A DNA stretch of 6,788 nucleotides from Butyrivibrio sp. (GTDB taxonomy: Bacteria; Bacillota_A; Clostridia; Lachnospirales; Lachnospiraceae), in contig NZ_JAILQF010000259.1 in assembly GCF_024699075.1 (NCBI RefSeq), positions 1 to 6,788 of the forward strand, written 5' to 3'. The notes beneath the pieces are model-generated. The model did no database searches. It was not told the DNA's origin and saw nothing but the letters and a program-made list of their open reading frames with translations. The translations under genes and the position numbers were made by a program. Shown here piece after piece: positions 1 to 5,315 of this stretch; positions within the stretch are counted from its first letter, which is position 1; every line of letters starts with the position of its first letter.

Positions 1-876
1 ACCTCCAAGAGCAACAGCAAGGATTGCATCCATTTCAAGATAAAGACCTATGTTGTTGGAATCGGCTGAAGTGATCCTGGATGAGTTTACGATTCCGGCA
101 ATTCCTGCAAACAGTCCGCATATAACATATGTCAAAAAGATGATACGCTTTGAATTAAGTCCTGCAATACGGCTTGCCTTTGAATTGATACCAACTGACT
201 GGATATAAAGTCCAAGTGCTGTTTTCTTAAGGACAATTGACAGGACACATACGCATATTGCAGTGATTATAACAGGTGTTGGTATAGGTCCAATGAAGCT
301 TCCGAATATACCATAAGAATCATTTCTTATATAAACGATAAGGTCATTGCAAAGCAAAAGTCCTATAGCTCTTGCTGCTGAATATAGGATAAGTGTTGCA
401 ACCATCGGCTGTATATGAAGGTGTGCAACAAGAAATCCATTGAAGCATCCGCAAAGACATCCCATTAAAAGTCCGCCAAGGACGCCTACTATAAGCGGAA
501 CTGCAAGCTCGTTGGTAGATGATACACCGTATCCTGCAAGGAGCATACAGCAAAAAGATGCTGAAAGACTCATTACAGATCCAACGGAAATATCAGTTCC
601 CGCAGAGCTGGATACAACCAGCGTCATACCTAGCGCCAGTATTGCAGCTTCGCTTCCCCTGTTTAGAATATCGATTATACGGCCATACAGAATCGTTCCG
701 TTACTGGTCGTATTCTGAAGTCTTATAATGAAAAAAGATAGCGGATTAGATCCGGTTGCTGCGTCATGTATGATATTTACTGCCATTACAAGAATAAGTG
801 CAACTATCGGAAGAAAAAGAGGTGATTTCCTTATTTTTACAAGTAAGGACTCTTTGTTATTATTCCCATTACTCAT
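1..876 (-). CDS. ytfT: Sugar ABC transporter permease, YtfT-like (3' end missing)
   Basis: Inner-membrane permease of a furanose-type sugar importer; it would form the channel with a second permease and be powered by the ATPase encoded just upstream. The window holds the first 292 codons, ending at the Ala-Leu-Gly-Gly motif. E. coli YtfT has about 341 residues, so roughly 50 are missing beyond position 1. I see hydrophobic segments at about residues 20-38, 75-92, 98-115, 124-150, 155-176, 198-216 and 245-264. Family landmarks are DILNR (69-73), LGMTLVV (82-88), TDISVGSVM (94-102), IQPMVATLIL (155-164), KKTALG (217-222) and LEMDAILAV (280-288), all close to YtfT as I remember it. The start at 876 follows a GGGAGG ribosome site, and the ATG overlaps the ATPase stop codon (ATGAGTAA), which suggests translational coupling. 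Belonging to the BPD_transp_2 family is near certain; galactofuranose as the substrate is inferred. Confidence 0.93.
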   Translation of the reverse strand, partial: MSNGNNNKESLLVKIRKSPLFLPIVALILVMAVNIIHDAATGSNPLSFFIIRLQNTTSNGTILYGRIIDILNRGSEAAILALGMTLVVSSSAGTDISVGSVMSLSASFCCMLLAGYGVSSTNELAVPLIVGVLGGLLMGCLCGCFNGFLVAHLHIQPMVATLILYSAARAIGLLLCNDLIVYIRNDSYGIFGSFIGPIPTPVIITAICVCVLSIVLKKTALGLYIQSVGINSKASRIAGLNSKRIIFLTYVICGLFAGIAGIVNSSRITSADSNNIGLYLEMDAILAVALGG

Positions 877-2386
877 TTTCCTTACCTCCCGCAATAACTT
901 TCATAACGTGATCTTCAGTAAGATCATCGTCTATCTCCCCGACTTTGGCGCCGTCTCTCATAATAACCATACGGCTACAGGTTCTTATCATCTCTGATAT
1001 CTCGGATGATATGAACATGATGCTCTTTCCTTCTTCTGCAAGCTGTAATACAAGCTTCTGAATCTCAGTCTTGGTTCCTACATCGATACCTCTTGTAGGC
1101 TCATCAAGAATAAGGAAATCAGGATCTGTTGCAAGCCATCTTGCAAGTATTACTTTCTGCTGATTACCACCTGAGAGCTGCTTTACAAGTGTGTCTCTGC
1201 TTGGAGTCTTTATAGAAAGTATATCGATATACTTATCTGCTATTTCATTTTGCTGCTGCGGTGAAAGGAGTTTGAACATTCCGTTTTTGGCCTGAAGAGC
1301 AAGGATTATATTGTCTTTGACAGACATATCTTCAATGATACCTTCTGCCTTTCTGTCATCAGGAAGAAGTCCCATTCCCTTATTCATTGCATCTATAGGC
1401 TGAGAAATCTTAACTTCCTGTCCTTTAACCTTAAGAGTTCCTGTATTAGCCTTATCTGCGCCGTAGATAGTCCTTACAAGTTCGCTTCGGCCTGATCCTA
1501 AAAGTCCTCCAACTCCTACAACTTCGCCTTTATGAATATCAAGATCAAAAGGCTTTACTGTTCCTGTATGGCTTAGCCCCTTTGCACTTATTATGACTTC
1601 TTCATTTTGCTTCTTGGCAGTATCTGATTTGATCTTTGCAAGATCATCAAAATCCTTACCCATCATAGCTGCTACGAGTTTAAGTCTTGGCAGCTCTTCT
1701 ACCTTGTATTCACCAACAAGCTTACCATTTCTAAGAACTGTGATCCTGTCGCAGACTGCATATACCTGTTCAAGGAAATGAGTTACGAATATGATTCCAA
1801 CGCCTTTATTTTTCAGCATATTCATAAGTCCGAAGAGCTTCTCAACCTCTTCATCGTCAAGAGATGATGTAGGCTCGTCCAGAATAAGAACCTTACATTC
1901 CATGTCAACTGCTCTTGCTATTGCGACCATCTGCTGAACTGCAAGCGAGTAATTTTCGAGATTCTGAGTTACATCTACGGATATACCAAGATCATCCATG
2001 AGCATTGCTGCCCTTTTGTAATATGAATGTCTGTCTACCGTACCTATTTTGGTAAGAGGTTCTCTTCCAATAAAAAGATTCTCTGCTACAGAAAGATTAG
2101 GGCAGAGATTTACTTCCTGGTATACTGTTGATATACCTACTTCTTGTGCATCTTTTGTAGAATGATTTCGTACCGGGCCTTCAATTCCATCTATGTGGAT
2201 CTCCCCTGCCTCAAAGTCGTTGATACCTGTAAGGCATTTGATAAGCGTAGACTTCCCTGCTCCGTTCTCTCCCATCAGCGCGTGAATCTCTCCCTTTCGA
2301 AGAGTAAAATCAACGTCTTCAAGAGCCTTGACACCGGGGAATGTCATGCTGATCCCTCTGGCTGTCAGAACAACACTTTCTTCCAT
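869..2386 (-). CDS. ytfR: Sugar ABC transporter ATPase with two nucleotide-binding domains, YtfR-like
   Basis: Cytoplasmic ATPase that drives sugar import; one 505-residue chain carries both nucleotide-binding domains, close to the roughly 500 residues of E. coli YtfR. Domain 1 has Walker A GENGAGKST (39-47), a weak signature around YSLAVQQ (146-152), Walker B VLILDEPTSSL (166-176) and the H-loop His in FVTHF (about 203). Domain 2 has a degenerate Walker A, GLLGSGRSEL (294-303), in which Arg replaces the catalytic Lys, a full LSGGNQQ signature (404-410), Walker B FLILDEPTRGID (424-435), and SSE where an H-loop His would sit (about 460-462). This asymmetry is usual in RbsA/MglA/YtfR-type ATPases. 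I place the start at 2386 because GGGAGG lies 5 bases upstream. The open frame runs on to 2479, but that extension passes through an RNA hairpin and matches nothing in the family. The gene overlaps the permease start by 8 bases. Confidence 0.95.
   Translation of the reverse strand: MEESVVLTARGISMTFPGVKALEDVDFTLRKGEIHALMGENGAGKSTLIKCLTGINDFEAGEIHIDGIEGPVRNHSTKDAQEVGISTVYQEVNLCPNLSVAENLFIGREPLTKIGTVDRHSYYKRAAMLMDDLGISVDVTQNLENYSLAVQQMVAIARAVDMECKVLILDEPTSSLDDEEVEKLFGLMNMLKNKGVGIIFVTHFLEQVYAVCDRITVLRNGKLVGEYKVEELPRLKLVAAMMGKDFDDLAKIKSDTAKKQNEEVIISAKGLSHTGTVKPFDLDIHKGEVVGVGGLLGSGRSELVRTIYGADKANTGTLKVKGQEVKISQPIDAMNKGMGLLPDDRKAEGIIEDMSVKDNIILALQAKNGMFKLLSPQQQNEIADKYIDILSIKTPSRDTLVKQLSGGNQQKVILARWLATDPDFLILDEPTRGIDVGTKTEIQKLVLQLAEEGKSIMFISSEISEMIRTCSRMVIMRDGAKVGEIDDDLTEDHVMKVIAGGKENE
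884..890 (-). promoter_or_regulatory. Ribosome binding site of the permease gene
   Basis: The minus strand reads GGGAGGT, with 8 bases between GGAGG and the ATG at 876. It lies inside the last codons of the ATPase gene. It fixes the permease start and shows that the 8-base overlap is a genuine coupled start. Confidence 0.85.
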
Positions 2387-2391
2387 GCGCG

Positions 2392-2397
2392 CCTCCC
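2392..2397 (-). promoter_or_regulatory. Ribosome binding site of the ATPase gene, deciding its start
   Basis: The minus strand reads GGGAGG, 5 bases before the ATG at 2386. Other in-frame ATGs further upstream (2479 and about 2413) have no comparable site, so this element selects 2386 as the start. Confidence 0.85.
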
Positions 2398-2422
2398 TTA
2401 AACTATATGCCATATCTTTTAT

Positions 2423-2454
2423 AAAGACCAGAACCGGACCCGGTCCTGGCCTTT
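2423..2454 (-). promoter_or_regulatory. Intercistronic RNA hairpin between binding-protein and ATPase genes
   Basis: In the minus-strand transcript AAAGGCCAGGACCG pairs with CGGUUCUGGUCUUU, giving a 14-pair stem around a GGUC loop. Two positions (2427/2450 and 2432/2445) are mismatched when read on the plus strand but form G-U pairs in the minus-strand RNA, so the fold fits the direction of the operon. No proper U-tract follows: the right arm ends in UUU and continues AUAAAAG. I therefore read it as a stability or attenuation hairpin that lets the binding protein be made in excess over the membrane parts, as known in other sugar ABC operons, rather than a full terminator. Function is inferred; the fold itself is clear. 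Confidence 0.75.
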
Positions 2455-2459
2455 TGAGA

Positions 2460-2479
2460 CTGAGGCTTTGATACCTCAA
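2460..2479 (-). promoter_or_regulatory. Smaller hairpin after the binding-protein gene
   Basis: In minus-strand RNA UUGAGGU pairs with GCCUCAG around the loop AUCAAA; the two end pairs are G-U wobbles. It lies 32 bases downstream of the binding-protein stop and 5 bases before the larger hairpin, so the two make a tandem structured spacer. On its own the stem is short and could be chance. Confidence 0.45.
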
Positions 2480-2511
2480 TTTAGAAGCAACTTTTACTTT
2501 TTTAAGATCAA

Positions 2512-3654
2512 TTAATACTGAGCTTCTATAACTTCATCTGTAACTTCTGTCATTTCCTGTGCTTCACCGTTAATTGAGAATTCAACGATAGCATCTGAAA
2601 GTGCATACCAGTGCTCAGGCATGTATACTTCTGTCTCAGGTGTTCCGCCGCTCTGAAGAGTCTTGATAACTTCCTCAACTGTAGGAGCTGCAAGAGGATT
2701 ACACTCAAAGTCTGCTGTGATCTTTCTAGCCTTTACTTCTTCAAGACCAGCTGTACAAGCATCAAATGAGATAAGGATTACATCGCCATCAGGACCATAT
2801 GTAACACCAGCATTGTCCATTGCTGTCATAGCACCAAATGCTTCATTATCATTCTGACAAACAACTACGTTGAACTTGCCTTCATAGCTCTTGCAGTATG
2901 ATTCCATAACTTCCTGACCGCCGTCTTCTGTGAAGTCACCTGACTGCTCATCAAGGATTGTCCAACCATAGCTGTCTGCTACTTCCTTGAATCCATCAGA
3001 ACGTCCGATCTGAGCGGATGCACCTGTTGTACCTGAAATAACAAGAGCGTTGATCTCTGTGATTCCCTTAGAATCAGCATAAGCTTTGAGCCACTCACCT
3101 GCTGCAAGACCTTCCTGCTTGAAATCAGATCCAACCCATGCTGCATACTTGTCAGAATCATCAATTGTACGGTCAATTACGATAACAGGGATTCCTGCAT
3201 CTTCACACTCTGTAAGGACTGTATCCCAACCTGTAGATACGATAGGATCAATGATGATATAGTCAACATCCTGCTCGATGAAGCTTCTAACCGCCTCGAG
3301 CTGAGCTGCTGAATCATTATCGCAGTCAACAAAGCTTAAGTTGTAACCATTAGCTTCTGAGAATACATCCTGACAGGATTTTGTAGATGCTGTACGCCAG
3401 TCAGATTCATGTCCAACCTGTGCAAAACCGATATCGATCAGTTCCCCATCTGCACTTTCTGTGTTTTCAGCTACTTCCTGCGCAGCTTCTTCTACAGTTG
3501 CTGCTGTATCAGCTGTCTCTTCTGTAGTCTGTTCTGTTTCTGTACCGCCATCAGTTACAGGCTCTGTTGTACCTGAATTTGATGATGAACATCCTGCAAG
3601 AAGACTTGCAACCATTGCAGAAGAAATTAATGCTCCAAGTAATCTCTTTTTCAT
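2512..3654 (-). CDS. ytfQ: Sugar-binding lipoprotein of an ABC importer, YtfQ-like
   Basis: Surface-anchored periplasmic-binding-protein-like domain (Peripla_BP_4 type) that captures a sugar and delivers it to the permease. It has 380 residues. A lipoprotein signal peptide (MKKR, hydrophobic core, LAGC lipobox) puts the lipidated Cys at residue 22. Residues 23-70 form a low-complexity Ser/Thr/Glu/Ala linker, and the sugar-binding fold begins near residue 73. Segments that align by eye with E. coli YtfQ, the galactofuranose-binding protein, are IGFAQVGHESDWR (75-87), AVRSFIEQDVD (121-131), PIVSTGWDTVL (137-147), DRTID (161-165), GTTGASAQIGR (208-218), QSGDFTEDGGQEVMES (237-252) and QNDNEAFGA (267-275). 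The start at 3654 follows AAGGAGG with a 6-base spacer. Galactofuranose is the first guess. Related Gram-positive proteins such as bifidobacterial FruE take fructose and pentoses, so another furanose is possible. Confidence 0.94.
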   Translation of the reverse strand: MKKRLLGALISSAMVASLLAGCSSSNSGTTEPVTDGGTETEQTTEETADTAATVEEAAQEVAENTESADGELIDIGFAQVGHESDWRTASTKSCQDVFSEANGYNLSFVDCDNDSAAQLEAVRSFIEQDVDYIIIDPIVSTGWDTVLTECEDAGIPVIVIDRTIDDSDKYAAWVGSDFKQEGLAAGEWLKAYADSKGITEINALVISGTTGASAQIGRSDGFKEVADSYGWTILDEQSGDFTEDGGQEVMESYCKSYEGKFNVVVCQNDNEAFGAMTAMDNAGVTYGPDGDVILISFDACTAGLEEVKARKITADFECNPLAAPTVEEVIKTLQSGGTPETEVYMPEHWYALSDAIVEFSINGEAQEMTEVTDEVIEAQY

Positions 3655-3660
3655 TTGAAC

Positions 3661-3667
3661 CCTCCTT
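3661..3667 (-). promoter_or_regulatory. Ribosome binding site of the binding-protein gene
   Basis: The minus strand reads AAGGAGG, a near-ideal site, 6 bases upstream of the ATG at 3654. A leader hairpin (3668-3682) abuts it directly. Confidence 0.9.
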
Positions 3668-3694
3668 CAAGCTCTTAGCTTGGCTACAGGCCAA
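3668..3694 (-). promoter_or_regulatory. Two overlapping leader hairpins before the binding-protein start
   Basis: In minus-strand RNA UUGGC (3694-3690) can pair with GCCAA (3684-3680) around CUGUA, and CAAGCU (3682-3677) can pair with AGCUUG (3673-3668) around AAG. The two share bases 3680-3682, so both cannot form fully at once. The second stem ends right beside the ribosome site at 3661-3667. This layout could affect initiation, but each stem is only 5-6 pairs, so chance is a real alternative. Confidence 0.4.
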
Positions 3695-3738
3695 AACTAC
3701 CCTTGGTATTTTTAGCCTTTCTACATAGTAGTTAATCA

Positions 3739-3749
3739 GTAACTGTTAC
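3739..3749. promoter_or_regulatory. Perfect palindrome near the predicted transcript start
   Basis: GTAACTGTTAC is a perfect inverted repeat of two 5-base arms around one central base. It lies just downstream of the candidate -10 element. It overlaps a second inverted repeat, AGTTA-ATCAG-TAACT (3730-3744). Such a position would suit an operator, but no known regulator motif is recognised and short palindromes occur by chance. Confidence 0.35.
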
Positions 3750-3751
3750 CA

Positions 3752-3780
3752 ATTGTATTGTATGAAGGACAAGGTTTCGA
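3752..3780 (-). promoter_or_regulatory. Candidate sigma-A promoter of the sugar importer genes
   Basis: Minus-strand TCGAAA (3780-3775) stands 17 bases from TACAAT (3757-3752), matching the -35 and -10 consensus at 4 and 5 of 6 positions. The predicted transcript start is near 3745, giving a leader of about 90 bases. The -10 sequence overlaps a tandem copy (TACAATACAAT, 3762-3752). A weaker alternative is TTGGTA (3752-3747), 16 bases from TACTAT (3730-3725). The poor -35 element would fit a promoter that needs an activator, which is inference. Confidence 0.45.
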
Positions 3781-3800
3781 TGCATTATTTTCGCTTTTTG

Positions 3801-3841
3801 GTTTTATTTTTTATTAAGTTTTGGAAAAAGTTTGATTTTTT
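3801..3841. repeat. A-tract direct repeat upstream of the importer promoter
   Basis: GTTTTATTTTTT (3801-3812) and GTTTGATTTTTT (3830-3841) differ at one of 12 positions and start 29 bases apart, close to three helical turns. TTTTGG also occurs twice (3796-3801 and 3819-3824). Direct repeats upstream of a promoter are the usual target layout for AraC-type regulators, so these are candidate sites for the response regulator. Low sequence complexity makes the repeat weak evidence. Confidence 0.3.
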
Positions 3842-3898
3842 ACGAATGTAATTTCGATATTTTATTAATTTACTATTGAATATATATTTTGTATGTAA

Positions 3899-3928
3899 AC
3901 TCCCCATCCCCTAAAGGTAATGGAGAGT
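3899..3928 (-). terminator. Terminator-like hairpin after the histidine kinase gene
   Basis: In minus-strand RNA ACUCUCCAU pairs with AUGGGGAGU (9 pairs including one G-U). After one more wobble and an A/G mismatch the inner CC-GG pairs close a UUUA loop. Only UUU follows the stem before ACAUAC. The hairpin begins about 30 bases after the kinase stop, the right place for a terminator. The short U-tract suggests partial termination or mRNA stabilisation rather than a full stop. Confidence 0.5.
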
Positions 3929-3958
3929 ATGACTACATCGTTATAACGTATGGGCTAC

Positions 3959-5308
3959 TTACTGTTCTTTTGGGAAAATAATTCTTACTTTAGTCCCTTT
4001 TTGGTACTCGCTTTCAATCTTAAGTCCGTACTCAGCTCCATAATTAAGTCTCATACGCTCGCCAACATTGGCCATTCCAAAGCCTGCATTATCTTCTCTT
4101 GCTTTTTCAAGGCCGTCTGCAAGACGCTGGAGTTTTAAAGTATCAATTTCTTTCATGCCTATTCCGTCATCTTCTACATCAATTTCAAGATCATTATTTA
4201 AGTGGTGCATGGATATTTTTATAGTGCCACCACCCCTTTTATTCTTGATGCCGTGATACAGAGCATTCTCAACTACAGGCTGCAAGGTCATCTTAATGAT
4301 CCTGTAGCCAAGGAATCCTTCAGGTATATCAATTTCATAGTTTAGTATGTCACGGTATCTGAATCTTTGAATCTGAAGATAAGACTCTATATGAGATATT
4401 TCCTGCTTTATAGTTATATAATCAAGTCCTCCTGACAGCGTAGTCCTAAAGAACCTGGAAAGAGAAGTGACAATACCTGTAACATCATCTTTTCTCCCGC
4501 CTTCTGAAAGCCATACTATATTATCAAGTGTATTGTACAAAAAGTGAGGGTTTATCTGCGACTGAAGAAGTTTGAGCTCCAAATTTCTCGAATTGATCTG
4601 CTCACTTTTAACTTCTCCCACAAGAATATCAACTTCTTGAGTTATTGCAGAGGACAGATATATTACAAGGAACAGTACGAATATCAAAAATACTACAAAG
4701 AATATACCTATTGCTCTGATCAGTTTAATACGTTCCGTTTCCATGGCAGATCTTATCAGTTCCATACTACCTGCTTCATAATAGATATATTCGGATATTC
4801 TCTCCTGGATAAGCTCTGTGATAACACGGATATCATTATCAAGGGCGCTCATATTAACATCATAAGCGCCTCCATCAATGATATTGTTATTGATATCATT
4901 ACATCTGTCATCAAGTGTTGTAAGAAGCTTAAGAACACTTTCAGCAGATTTTCTTGCATTCTGGGATGTTGAACCTGTGACAAGACTATCAAAACTCTGC
5001 CTTACACTTTCTGTCATATCGTCAGGATTGGTAAGACCCAGCTCTTCATTAATGGCATCTTTGGTAATAGATCTTGCAACCATCTGATACAGCACAGCAT
5101 CATACTCTTCTCTGAATTCGAGATTGTACTGATTGGCTATAGCAACATTAGATACTACAAGATTATAAGAATTACCAAAACGATTAAGAGTATACAATAG
5201 GAATACAGTGATCATAGAAAAAGGAATAAGCATTACCAGAACCATCACTGTAAGCTTCTTGCCTACAGATAAGCCACTGATAAATTTTCTCTTCTGATCT
5301 TTAGCCAT
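3959..5308 (-). CDS. Membrane sensor histidine kinase, YesM/LytS type
   Basis: Sensor kinase of a two-component system, 449 residues. It has a short basic N-terminus, a first membrane segment (about 19-41), an extracellular, mostly helical sensor region (about 43-197), and a second membrane segment (about 199-221). A helical linker leads to the His_kinase domain with the phospho-acceptor His255 in NPHFLYN (253-259), then the HATPase_c domain: N-box QPVVENAL with Asn348, DDGIGM (380-385), and GFGMANVGER (409-418). Only about 32 residues separate the second membrane segment from NPHF, which seems too short for a normal HAMP domain. The sensor region matches no family I recognise. The gene starts 7 bases after the regulator stop (TGA, 5318-5316). 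Its ribosome site is weak (AAAGAG at 5324-5319), so translation is probably coupled to the regulator. Its role is almost certainly to phosphorylate that regulator; the signal is unknown. Confidence 0.95.
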   Translation of the reverse strand: MAKDQKRKFISGLSVGKKLTVMVLVMLIPFSMITVFLLYTLNRFGNSYNLVVSNVAIANQYNLEFREEYDAVLYQMVARSITKDAINEELGLTNPDDMTESVRQSFDSLVTGSTSQNARKSAESVLKLLTTLDDRCNDINNNIIDGGAYDVNMSALDNDIRVITELIQERISEYIYYEAGSMELIRSAMETERIKLIRAIGIFFVVFLIFVLFLVIYLSSAITQEVDILVGEVKSEQINSRNLELKLLQSQINPHFLYNTLDNIVWLSEGGRKDDVTGIVTSLSRFFRTTLSGGLDYITIKQEISHIESYLQIQRFRYRDILNYEIDIPEGFLGYRIIKMTLQPVVENALYHGIKNKRGGGTIKISMHHLNNDLEIDVEDDGIGMKEIDTLKLQRLADGLEKAREDNAGFGMANVGERMRLNYGAEYGLKIESEYQKGTKVRIIFPKEQ

Positions 5309-5315
5309 AAATAAT

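Larger units (their letters stand above)
3655..3958 (-). other. 304-base regulatory spacer between kinase and binding-protein genes
   Basis: No gene is visible on either strand. Reading in the direction of transcription, it holds a terminator-like hairpin just after the kinase, a strongly AT-rich stretch with A-tract repeats (about 3785-3900), a candidate promoter (3752-3780), small palindromes around the expected transcript start, and a leader of about 90 bases with two alternative hairpins before the ribosome site. The sharp drop in G+C against both flanking genes and the size of the gap suggest that the importer has its own promoter. The response regulator encoded upstream is the obvious candidate to bind here. 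Confidence 0.7.

Noticed and set aside
440..728. Overlapping plus-strand frames within the permease gene
   Set aside because: The minus-strand permease matches YtfT throughout this stretch, so these frames are antisense shadows.
869..2386. Loss of the catalytic Lys in the second Walker A of the ATPase as a sign of a broken gene
   Set aside because: The GSGRSE form and the missing H-loop His in domain 2 are normal for RbsA/MglA/YtfR-type ATPases, and domain 1 is intact.
2387..2479. A 31-residue N-terminal extension of the ATPase frame up to an ATG at 2479
   Set aside because: It crosses the 2423-2454 hairpin, resembles no family sequence, lacks a ribosome site at its ATG, and GGGAGG sits correctly before the ATG at 2386.
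3769..3801. Possible catabolite-control (cre) site around AAGCG in the AT-rich spacer
   Set aside because: AGCGAAAA and TCGAAAC resemble half-sites, but no stretch has the symmetric TGNAANCGNTTNCA-type pattern needed to call a cre site.
3868..3898. Second promoter using minus-strand TTTACA just after the kinase hairpin
   Set aside because: The -35 match is good, but nothing closer than ATAGTA/TAGTAA lies at a proper spacing, so the -10 element is too poor.
4544..4972. Plus-strand open frame of 142 codons inside the kinase gene
   Set aside because: It lies antisense to the well-supported kinase sensor and kinase-domain coding region, and its translation shows no recognisable family features. 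It is a shadow frame.
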